A DNA stretch of 64,000 nucleotides from IMG/VR virus record IMGVR_UViG_3300035138_000032, positions 1 through 64,000 of that record; one strand, 5' to 3'. Below are positions 57,301 to 64,000 of the stretch, piece after piece (within the stretch, counting starts at the first letter, position 1; each line of letters opens with the position of its first letter). Under the pieces are notes generated by a model. That model was not told the DNA's origin. It saw nothing but the letters and a program-made list of their open reading frames with translations, and ran no database searches. Both the position numbers and the translations under genes were made by a program. Source of the DNA: a virus.

Positions 57301-59383
57301 TGCTGGAACTGGGGGTACAGGGGCGGCTTTCGCTGATAAATCATTACCACGGGTACCTACAGGTAAATGGATTAAGCATTTAATTAGTAGAACTTTAGAT
57401 GGTTCTATGGAATTATTGGTTACTCAAACCTATTTTGATACGGAAGAGGATGCTCTGGCTGCCCCTGGCCCACAAATTCCTGAAGTTATAGAGAAATCAA
57501 ATATGAAGATGTCTTATGTGGTATGCTCTGGAACAGCCACTGATGTAAGCGATGGTTTAATTGATATACGTCCCCTACCATTCTATGCGAGGGAAGGTGG
57601 CGGTCAATCAGGTGGCGGGGCGAATGACCATGGCGCCCTTTCTGGTCTAAGTGATGACGATCATATACAATATAGTTTGGTAAATGGTAATAGAAATTTT
57701 ACCAGTAAAGTAGGGTATAGCTCACACCCAGGTTTTATGCTAGACACTGATATAGTAGATAAAAAATATGTTGATGATTCAATAAGTGGTTACACTACTG
57801 ACCATGGAGCTCTTTCTGGTCTCAGTGATGATGACCACACACAATATCACAACGATGCTCGCGGAGATGTTAGATATTATACCCAAAATCAAGTTGATAA
57901 TATATCTGGTACGTTAAATATAAAAATAGAGAATCGTTATACAGAGTCTGAAACCGATGCCTTATTGTCCGCTAAAGCCTCTTACTTGTTTAGTTCAAAT
58001 ACTTTTTCAGGTACTGGTAATGTTCATGCTGGAAATTTTTATGGCGATGGTTCTAATCTTACTGGTATATTGCATTCTTCTCTATCCGATATAGATCCAA
58101 ACCAGCACCATAATAGACTACATTCTATAACTTCAACATCAGACCATTCCGCAGGTAATTGGAGTTTGTTTTACTCTGATGGTTCAGGTCATATAAATGA
58201 ATTACCTATTGGTCAAAGCGGTTATGTGCTTACTTCGAGTGGGGTTTCTAATTTGCCTTATTGGTCAAGTGGATACGGTGATACACCGGTAGTTCAAATC
58301 AGGCGCTCCACTAATTACACACTAACAACTAGCTATACTAATGTACCATTCGACCTCACCGATGTTGAAAATGATTCTTCGGTTTTGGAACATAACGCTT
58401 CAAGTACGGAGCGTGTGGATATAAAAGTTTCCGGATTATATATGCTAACGTACTCCATAAATGTTGATTCTGGCTCCAGCTTCGATACCATAGATTTTAG
58501 GATGGTGGTCAACGGCACCACTGTGGTTGATGGAAGTGAAAAACAGATGACTAAATACTCTATAATAGAAAATATATCTAATAGTTGCTATGTAGATCTT
58601 ACTGCTGGGGATTATGTCACTGTTCAAGGGCAGATAGATGGTGGCACTAATTATGTGCTGTCGACCAGTATTTGTACCGTTAGTCGTGCGCAATCAATAA
58701 AAGGCGAAAAGGGTGACATAGGTACCCCAGGATCCGGAAGTACATTAGTGATACAAGATGAGGGTTCTAGCATAACCAGTACGCCTCATTCCGCATTAAA
58801 TTTTGTCGGATCTAATGTGTCCGTAGCTGATTCTGGCTCCGGAGTGGCTACTGTGACTATAAGCGCGGCAAGTGGCGGAATAGGTGTTAGCGATGAAGGT
58901 ATCCCGTTGAGCGGCGGTCCATTTACAACGTTAGATTTTACTGGGCAAATGGTAACAGCTACTAATGCAGGTAGTAATGTGGCTACTATAGATATTCCAT
59001 ATCCTATATTTGGTTCGTGGTATGGTTGGGGAGGTGATTCAAGCGAGTCTTACACTAATTCTACATCTTGGGTTAATAAGGTGTCCGTTAGTGTTCCGAC
59101 TGTGCCGATTGGTCATTATAGAATAGGATGGTATTTTGAATGGCGACTTAATAATGTTAATTATGATTTTAGGTCACAAATTCAAGTAGATAATACTGAT
59201 ACCGTTATGTCAATGAATGTAGAACCTAAAGACTCAGCATCTTATAGCCCAGTATCAGGCTTTGCTATATTGGAGTTTACTAGTGAGGCTTCCCACTCTA
59301 TAGATGTGGACTACTCAGTAGAAGCTGGTTTTACTAGTGGATATATAAGAAATGTGAGGATAGAATATTGGAGGGTAGCATAA
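54320..59383 (+). CDS. Very large tail fibre/tailspike protein, 1687 aa
   Basis: Repeated DDHPQYHNDVRGDARYYTQ, DDHPQYHNNTRGDARYYTQ and DDHTQYHNDARGDVRYYTQ modules separate a beta-helix-like region (about residues 130-430), an Asn/Ile-rich coiled stretch (about 590-660), a collagen-like GEKGDIGTPGSGS segment and a C-terminal beta domain. Likely a trimeric long fibre. Begins after GGAGTATTAAAA. Confidence 0.82.
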   Translation: MSKSGQIIIPYGDAPMTPNSGKITIYADNNKVPYYKDDEGNAYQLAPSGIVTAHNELTGLSADDHPQYHNDVRGDARYYTQAQVDAFITSVSGNPAFIELTDTPNTYPSHNNNILRATSSGMEYYVMDSSCRVVNVSSSIGSSLGDGSFIFPLDTIDNAIQHIKDIGVSGTNYVVQLFPGYHYVDSVIVDTPLVRSIIGLDSNSTYIKPNSSTPNSFFNIYYKTDLSNITIDATDYPLLVTSSGSIGINVLDDSYNQVNFDRIFIYGFRTGFYTNVESNVYMNDCDIRSAGTAVKVGAGALFDADNIFIEDCWDKHIHIFGNAEAYFADAEMCSTNTLSGTGLYVEGDDTYVEIFGGTNIWGCDKDLYVRDAATVRVDGCVLEESESYPCIEQSGESTLIIINSRAPLSSDSLLVENDTSVYINAYDSDNSITTIGKSAPKNQPLFSIATGNVNNPYLSYEDNHDNLYSALGFVVPTTGSGSELFASATEGPASIAAHSIGNSAWDNECSIKLMGVQTGVDRGWYIKKLSGATPQLSIKYVDGTTAFYANPDGSVEFNSGVSINKILDEDDFASNDPSGLVTQQSIYTFVSTTSGSINNDIISNTNNIAINAANITTVSNTVDTNITNIATNTNNININADNISDNADDITTLSGLIDFFSDHGNLYGKSDDDHPQYHNNTRGDARYYTQSQVDSMIVDTASGVSYVNTDWSTIDVQDAIDKLTDYTENTHGSGRISPDVVLTVSGGLSPYLIAHAGEGYINHGGLHEYISWGEEVVDFTSYSQGLYYVYVDTNGDVLTSSSDPGLIQVVSLGLCYYTGTVIGFAQSCGCIIENSLNRIIDYMHNLGVFLISDGGLVQTMSGETNRIVSPACSAQNGTAVVAMPEVDSDDAASANFYCIYTSVDEDMEALGYFASSVGYNGSIFTDRWNDVTASGSVQLAGTYTFTQYSNTVTVAGSVADLHVDDFIWYGTDTDSYATPITSIVGNTITLESIYAGTGGTGAAFADKSLPRVPTGKWIKHLISRTLDGSMELLVTQTYFDTEEDALAAPGPQIPEVIEKSNMKMSYVVCSGTATDVSDGLIDIRPLPFYAREGGGQSGGGANDHGALSGLSDDDHIQYSLVNGNRNFTSKVGYSSHPGFMLDTDIVDKKYVDDSISGYTTDHGALSGLSDDDHTQYHNDARGDVRYYTQNQVDNISGTLNIKIENRYTESETDALLSAKASYLFSSNTFSGTGNVHAGNFYGDGSNLTGILHSSLSDIDPNQHHNRLHSITSTSDHSAGNWSLFYSDGSGHINELPIGQSGYVLTSSGVSNLPYWSSGYGDTPVVQIRRSTNYTLTTSYTNVPFDLTDVENDSSVLEHNASSTERVDIKVSGLYMLTYSINVDSGSSFDTIDFRMVVNGTTVVDGSEKQMTKYSIIENISNSCYVDLTAGDYVTVQGQIDGGTNYVLSTSICTVSRAQSIKGEKGDIGTPGSGSTLVIQDEGSSITSTPHSALNFVGSNVSVADSGSGVATVTISAASGGIGVSDEGIPLSGGPFTTLDFTGQMVTATNAGSNVATIDIPYPIFGSWYGWGGDSSESYTNSTSWVNKVSVSVPTVPIGHYRIGWYFEWRLNNVNYDFRSQIQVDNTDTVMSMNVEPKDSASYSPVSGFAILEFTSEASHSIDVDYSVEAGFTSGYIRNVRIEYWRVA

Positions 59384-59384
59384 T

Positions 59385-60128
59385 ATGGAAGAATATACTT
59401 ATTCGGTTGATAATGACTTTCCTAATCAACAGGTCGATATAAATAGTTTTTCTGATGAAATAGTAGTATCAGATATAAGTATAACTTTGTCATACATAGT
59501 GGTAAATGGTGATGTGTGTAGTATGTTTTTTGTTGACTCATTAACGCAATCTGATGAAAGTTTATTGGGGTCTTTAGTAGCTGCACATACCGGCGAGGGC
59601 GTCTCCTGTAGTAGTTGTCAGATATCTATGGGTATCGCTCCTAAACAAGGAGACAAGATATGGTTTGACACAAATAGTGGCCTTATTTATTGTTATGATT
59701 TAATTAGAGAATCTTGGTTGAGTAGTAGTAAATATTACTTTTGCTATTCTAAAAAGGGCAAGTCCTCTGGTATGTATTTACCTGCTATTTTGGATAGTTC
59801 TTCTGTGAGCACTTATACATTATTGGATTCATACGAAGAGGTTAATAAGGTAAGTCTTGACGGTTACGCAGCAGCTCGTACCGCTACAATGACTGGTGTA
59901 TTTTGTAGAAGTCAGTTGGGGCAGGATGACATGACTTTCTACATAATGAGGAATGGTATCGTAGTGTATACTTTTAGTTATGATGGTTCTGGTTCATTAA
60001 GGTATTTGAATAATGATTTGAATATAGAAATAGAGCCTTATGACGAAATACAAGTTTATGTGGCCAGAAAAGGTCAGGGTGTAAGGAACACTTTTTGCAG
60101 AATAGAGATTTCTTGGAGGTATGAATAA
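59385..60128 (+). CDS. Virion fibre-region protein, 247 aa
   Basis: Starts one base after the giant fibre stop. Beta-rich, Ser/Tyr-rich; EGVSCSSCQISMGIAPKQGD near residue 75 and C-terminal strands (DEIQVYVARKGQGVRNTFCR). Likely a fibre tip component; function unknown. Confidence 0.6.
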   Translation: MEEYTYSVDNDFPNQQVDINSFSDEIVVSDISITLSYIVVNGDVCSMFFVDSLTQSDESLLGSLVAAHTGEGVSCSSCQISMGIAPKQGDKIWFDTNSGLIYCYDLIRESWLSSSKYYFCYSKKGKSSGMYLPAILDSSSVSTYTLLDSYEEVNKVSLDGYAAARTATMTGVFCRSQLGQDDMTFYIMRNGIVVYTFSYDGSGSLRYLNNDLNIEIEPYDEIQVYVARKGQGVRNTFCRIEISWRYE

Positions 60129-61123
60129 TGAGCCCAGATATTATAGTAACCAATACTACTTATAGTGGTATAGAGATAGAAGATTTGCATTATTTTATGA
60201 TACCAGTTTCTGGCACGGAGACATTGACAGATTATTTTAGTGCTGTTGAAATAGCTGGCTCCGATCATCTAATAAGCCTAGTGGCAGCAGGTGATTTAGT
60301 AGTTAATGACGGTATAGAGGACTTAACAAGCACTAATGGTATAAAATATTGTCTTGGTCAATTTAATGAGGTAAATTTATTTCAGGAAAATAGGGACAGA
60401 TCTGGAAAGCTACGTGTGCACCAGACATCTAGAAAGCTTGGTCTGAGAATAGCATGGACTGGCGCCGGTGACGACTCCTCTGATGTCACAAAAGTGTTTC
60501 ATGGCGAACCACTAACATTTGAATTTGTATCCGCAAGTGGTACAGAAATTATGTCAAAATACATAGATTTTAATATAATAGAAAATGAGACATGGCTTCA
60601 TGAGGGTTATTTGACTTGGAAGAATTGCCATTTTGAAAAGTTATCGTTACGTATGGTACCCAGAGTAACATCGATTACTGTAACATCAGGTACTAATTAC
60701 AATCTGTATGGTGGTTATCTGGTGGTGCCGGCTTATCCTGGGACCGGTACGGTAGATATAACTTCTGATATAACTGATCCTACTGCCGGCCTAGTTTATA
60801 TGCCTAATGACGATCTGGGGAATGAGCCTACCGCTTATTGGAATGCCGACTGGAACTCTACTACGAAAAAATTTGAAAATATATCTGCGGCACCTGAAGG
60901 AAACGGTAGATATAATATGTTCGCAGCTGAAGTGATTTTTGTTGAGTTTGTAAGTCAGATACCTTTACTTGAAAATGGATTTATAGCGTTAAATTCTTCT
61001 GATACAGATCAGATGGGTCAAGGTATGAGATTGCAAATGTTATTAGAGCCCGGCAATCATACTGAGGAGGAAACCGTAGGTATCGCATGTATTTTGTGTA
61101 TGCACAGAGATAAGAGTGTTTAA
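60128..61123 (+). CDS. Virion fibre-region protein, 331 aa
   Basis: Overlaps the previous stop (TAATG). Beta-rich with DHLISLVAAGDLVVNDGIED near residue 45, later YNLYGGYLVVPAYPGTGTV. Probably a fibre or receptor-binding subunit. Confidence 0.6.
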   Translation: MSPDIIVTNTTYSGIEIEDLHYFMIPVSGTETLTDYFSAVEIAGSDHLISLVAAGDLVVNDGIEDLTSTNGIKYCLGQFNEVNLFQENRDRSGKLRVHQTSRKLGLRIAWTGAGDDSSDVTKVFHGEPLTFEFVSASGTEIMSKYIDFNIIENETWLHEGYLTWKNCHFEKLSLRMVPRVTSITVTSGTNYNLYGGYLVVPAYPGTGTVDITSDITDPTAGLVYMPNDDLGNEPTAYWNADWNSTTKKFENISAAPEGNGRYNMFAAEVIFVEFVSQIPLLENGFIALNSSDTDQMGQGMRLQMLLEPGNHTEEETVGIACILCMHRDKSV

Positions 61124-61137
61124 ATAAGGAGGCCATT

Positions 61138-61806
61138 ATGAAGGTTCTATTAATGTCAGATTTTCATTTAGGTAGTCCTTTATTTAAATCAAGCGAAAAA
61201 ATAACTTCTTTATTAACCGCCTGCGCTTACGATTACATATTTTTGATTGGTGATTTAATAGATACTTGGGAGGGTAGCTTAAAAAATATAATCGAGAATA
61301 ATGCAGATTTAATAAATAAAATAAATAAATTAGATAACGTTATTATTATAAGAGGTAATCATGACCCGTCTAAGGAAGAGTTAAGTATTATTTTTTGCTG
61401 CGATGTTTTCGATAGTTACGAACTGTATTTGGATAATAAAAAAGCACTAATAACACATGGTTATGAATTTGATGACATGGTGATGAAGTATTCTTGGGCT
61501 GCCAAAACAGTTTATCCAATCCATTGGGTATCTGAAAGGCTCAATCTTAATTTAAAAGGACAGGTTAGGGAGCTCTACTGTTCGGTGGCAAGTAAGAGGG
61601 ATAAACCATACTATAAGGATCTTGTTCTGGCTATGGAAAGGAAACTAGTTGATAAATACCACGAATATGATTATGTCATAGTTGGGCATACACATTTACC
61701 TAAAATAACAGATATAGATGGTTGTTTGTATGTTAATTGTGGTGATTGGATTCATAACATGACTTGTGTGTTGTACGAAAATGGAACTTTTTCATTAGTG
61801 AGGTAG
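61138..61806 (+). CDS. Metallophosphoesterase (LpxH-like), 222 aa
   Basis: Calcineurin-type motifs: LLMSDFHLG (DxH), FLIGDLIDTW (GDxxD), IIRGNHDPS (GNHD), THGYEF and VGHTHLPKI (GHTH). The arrangement with HWVSERLN resembles LpxH/UDP-diacylglucosamine hydrolase-like enzymes, but a phage role is unknown (surface polymer or nucleotide processing). AAGGAGGCCATT precedes ATG. Confidence 0.85.
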   Translation: MKVLLMSDFHLGSPLFKSSEKITSLLTACAYDYIFLIGDLIDTWEGSLKNIIENNADLINKINKLDNVIIIRGNHDPSKEELSIIFCCDVFDSYELYLDNKKALITHGYEFDDMVMKYSWAAKTVYPIHWVSERLNLNLKGQVRELYCSVASKRDKPYYKDLVLAMERKLVDKYHEYDYVIVGHTHLPKITDIDGCLYVNCGDWIHNMTCVLYENGTFSLVR

Positions 61807-61811
61807 ATAAA

Positions 61812-62378
61812 ATGAAGACCATGAATAAAGTAATAAACTGGGTTGGTAATATACAAGTTTTTAAGTATCCTTTATTTATAGTGTGTGGAAAGACTTCCTA
61901 CAGAATTAATGGTATTGACCAAAGAGACATATTAAACACGCTTGAGCCTGGTGATATTCTTTTAAGGAGATATGATAGTTATATTAGTAATTGGATAATA
62001 AAGGGTTATTACAAGCATGCTGCCATTTACGTAGGTAACGGTAAAATTATTCACGTTATAGGCAAAGGAATTTGCGAAGAAGATATACTAACTTTTATGA
62101 GATGTGATGATATAGCCATTTTAAGACATGTAGATGTTGATAAAATAGACAAAGCCATTAAATTAGCGTATTTACAATTGGCCAGAAAAGTGGAATATGA
62201 TTTCGAGTTTGACAAAGACAATCCTAGCAAATTTTATTGTACTGAATTCACTGATTTTTGTTATGATTACCCCGTTAAATCTATGTTAACTGCTGATAGT
62301 AAATATATATTACCGGATGATTTTCTGGACTCGGGAGATTTTAGAGTTATTTGGGCCAAGAAAGGAAATATAGATTAA
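61812..62378 (+). CDS. YiiX-like papain-fold protein, 188 aa
   Basis: ATG at 61812 follows GAGGTAGATAAA. LEPGDILLRRYDSYIS, then KHAAIYVGNGKIIHVIGKG (His) and FYCTEFTDFCYDY (Cys) are the circularly permuted NlpC/P60-papain order of the YiiX/YaeF family. It may hydrolyse peptide, amide or lipid bonds in the host envelope or be part of a tail-tip hydrolase. Four genes of the fibre block lie around it. Confidence 0.72.
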   Translation: MKTMNKVINWVGNIQVFKYPLFIVCGKTSYRINGIDQRDILNTLEPGDILLRRYDSYISNWIIKGYYKHAAIYVGNGKIIHVIGKGICEEDILTFMRCDDIAILRHVDVDKIDKAIKLAYLQLARKVEYDFEFDKDNPSKFYCTEFTDFCYDYPVKSMLTADSKYILPDDFLDSGDFRVIWAKKGNID

Positions 62379-62392
62379 AAGGATATTAAAAA

Positions 62393-62923
62393 GTGATTAG
62401 AGTAGACAGGAATGAACAGTTTCCAATCACAGTGAATCTTATAGACGAGAGCGATGGTTCTGCTGTGGCAGGCCAAACAGTTTATTATGATATAAGACAT
62501 ACTAATGATTCACCACTATCACCTCCAGTAAATGGGCTACTTTCTGAATCTTTTGTTGGTTCTGGGATATACATAACTACCGAGAGTATATCTGAAGCCG
62601 GAAATTATAGAATATATGCTACATGTTCTGGATTTAATACCAATGTAGAAGGTTTAATTGTAAACGAAGAAAGTATTTACGAAGTAACAAAATCTACTCA
62701 TAATTACAATATATCTGTTGAGGATGTACTAAGGACTAATGTATCAGGCACATCCTCGCAGATAGCAAGGAATGTACCGATAGGTAAGACAGATTATCTT
62801 GTTACTTTGATAAAAGCAGATAGTGCTGTTGATTGGTCTAATCCGATTAGTTCAGGTACGGTATATGCCCACTATCGAAGTTTGAGTGAGGAGTTACCTT
62901 ATATGATGGGAGGGCCGTTATGA
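62393..62923 (+). CDS. Ig-like virion protein, 176 aa
   Basis: GTG start after AAAGGATATTAAAAA. Beta-sandwich pattern (FPITVNLIDESDGSAVAGQT, GNYRIYATCSGFN) as in Ig-like adhesion domains, then an N-rich C-terminal part. Likely a fibre or baseplate decoration. Confidence 0.55.
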   Translation: MIRVDRNEQFPITVNLIDESDGSAVAGQTVYYDIRHTNDSPLSPPVNGLLSESFVGSGIYITTESISEAGNYRIYATCSGFNTNVEGLIVNEESIYEVTKSTHNYNISVEDVLRTNVSGTSSQIARNVPIGKTDYLVTLIKADSAVDWSNPISSGTVYAHYRSLSEELPYMMGGPL

Positions 62924-63010
62924 TTTTGATTATTTAATAATGTTTAATGTTAAAAATATTTAGATAACCGATGGATAAAAAAGGAGCCGTTCGGATAGGT
63001 TAAGTCTCGA

Positions 63011-63478
63011 ATGGAAATTACGCTGTGTGGGGCACTAATGGAAATACGGACAATTTCATCTGTAGGTTATAGTTTTTGGTCCGCAGTTTGTGAGGAAACT
63101 GTTAGTAGTGGTGTTGGTGGCCATGGTTCTATAGAGTTAGAGGAGGGTTGGCAGCTTTGTGCTGTTCCTATACAATATGGATATTGGAGTAGCTCAACAC
63201 ATACACATGTGCATGATGACACTACTATAGCTAAATTTAAGAATTACATTTTGGATCAGATCGAAGACTTGTATGGCACTGTAAGTGGTGTAGAAGTAGC
63301 AAATACTTACACGGGAGATGCTCAGGCTTTTTATTCTTATGTGGTAGGTTCAACGCCAGAAAGCAGTTTTCATAACTTTCAACTTATATATGACGATTCA
63401 GGCAACCGAGAGATAGCTGGTTTTTGGATAAAGATTACTACTACAAGTGGTGTAGTTATCACTTGGGGAGAGAACTAA
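63011..63478 (+). CDS. Hypothetical virion protein, 155 aa
   Basis: Start at 63011 or, nine codons later, at MEIRTISSVGYSFWSAV. Beta-rich with WQLCAVPIQYGYWSS, HTHVHDD near residues 62-68 and a C-terminal strand pair. AGGTTAAGTCTCGA precedes the first ATG. Function unknown. Confidence 0.55.
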   Translation: MEITLCGALMEIRTISSVGYSFWSAVCEETVSSGVGGHGSIELEEGWQLCAVPIQYGYWSSSTHTHVHDDTTIAKFKNYILDQIEDLYGTVSGVEVANTYTGDAQAFYSYVVGSTPESSFHNFQLIYDDSGNREIAGFWIKITTTSGVVITWGEN

Positions 63479-64000
63479 ATGGCACTTAATATTACCTTTG
63501 ATGGTTATGTTTACTTAGATGATGAAAGTGTAAGTAATTCTAATGTATACTACAAAGCTTATTTCCATAAGGTAAATAGTGGCTCCTCGTCTTCCAAGTG
63601 GAATAATGTTAGAACGGTAGAGGCCACGGGTTACTGGAATTGTAATCTTGGTGATGGTGATTGGTTAACACAAGATGGAGGTGCTTCTTCTGGAGACAAA
63701 GTAATTATAGCTTTCTGGAGAGGTGGTTCAAGAATGGGAACTAATTGTTCTGTTCTCGATGAGTGGGCCGCTTTTGAAATAACCTTGGATGGGTCAAGTA
63801 CTTATACTAATCAAACCCAAGTGAAAGCTAATTTACTACCAGAATTGATTTGGAGCTTTCCAACTAATGGTCTAGTTGGTCAAACTTATTGGTCCACTAA
63901 TTCAAGTCATGATATCCATACATGGGATTGGATGGGTACTACAATGGGTCATTATTATATATGGAATAGTGAGCCTATTTACTTTGTAAACCATGTAAAC
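63479..64000 (+). CDS. Adhesin-like virion protein, N-terminal 174 aa (cut by window)
   Basis: ATG follows the previous stop directly, with GGGGAG eight bases upstream. Begins ALNITFDGYVYLDDESVSNS with WNNVRTVEATGYWNCNLGDG, the opening of beta-sandwich adhesion domains. No stop before the end of the window. Product and full length unknown. Confidence 0.65.
   Translation, partial: MALNITFDGYVYLDDESVSNSNVYYKAYFHKVNSGSSSSKWNNVRTVEATGYWNCNLGDGDWLTQDGGASSGDKVIIAFWRGGSRMGTNCSVLDEWAAFEITLDGSSTYTNQTQVKANLLPELIWSFPTNGLVGQTYWSTNSSHDIHTWDWMGTTMGHYYIWNSEPIYFVNHVN

Noticed and set aside
1-64000. tRNA genes
   Set aside because: I saw no cloverleaf with TTCGA-type arms in the larger gaps; a tRNAscan run would be needed to exclude them.

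Overview
The window is part of the genome of a large tailed double-stranded DNA bacteriophage (Caudoviricetes). The evidence is a complete DNA-packaging and head-morphogenesis block: terminase, portal, maturation protease, scaffold and major capsid protein, followed by long tail-fibre genes. Around it lie a phage lysin, many small unrecognised genes, homing endonucleases, an intein and group I introns. Strong AGGAGG-type ribosome binding sites and TTGACA/TATATT promoters suggest a bacterial host read by a sigma-70-type polymerase. I cannot name the host or the closest relatives from sequence alone.

Layout. (1) About 200-14,490 is transcribed leftwards, except for one small rightward gene at 1466. 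It holds small genes plus three OB-fold (SSB-like) proteins, a macro-domain protein, a HExxH protein, a transglutaminase-like protein, zinc-ribbon proteins and three proteins built from a 23-residue WAY.WAR.IGD repeat. Its intergenic spaces carry recurrent leader motifs, GC-rich hairpins and Rho-independent terminators. At 1246-1446 there are 16 copies of a GTATAC palindrome between a leftward gene and a 55-residue ribbon-helix-helix gene. (2) About 14,490-15,100 is a divergent intergenic region rich in short tandem repeats. (3) About 15,100-31,900 is a rightward cassette of small genes and host-takeover or nucleotide genes: DUF6899-like protein, deoxyribosyltransferase-like protein, methionine aminopeptidase, winged-helix protein, ClpP, coiled-coil protein, actin-like ATPase, GH19-like lysin, cold-shock protein, dNMP kinase and HD hydrolase. 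(4) About 31,940-44,480 is packaging and head: candidate small terminase, large terminase with a 370-residue intein, portal, prohead protease, decoration proteins, scaffold, and a major capsid gene cut into four exons by three group I introns. (5) About 44,550-64,000 is a free-standing homing endonuclease, membrane and coiled-coil proteins, then tail-fibre and adhesin genes that share modular domains, with a metallophosphoesterase and a YiiX-like papain-fold protein among them. The last gene runs off the window.

The two most unusual points are the split capsid gene and the palindrome array. After removal of introns at 41052-42246, 42267-42550 and 42769-43819, the four capsid exons (171, 20, 218 and 659 nt) join in frame to 355 residues; the second exon is only 20 nt. 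The palindrome array beside a ribbon-helix-helix protein resembles a partition centromere or a multi-operator switch, and the same genome carries an actin-like ATPase, so a ParM/ParR/parC-type segregation system is a testable idea. No DNA polymerase, primase, helicase, tail sheath, tail tube, tape-measure protein, integrase, tRNA or CRISPR array was seen in the window.
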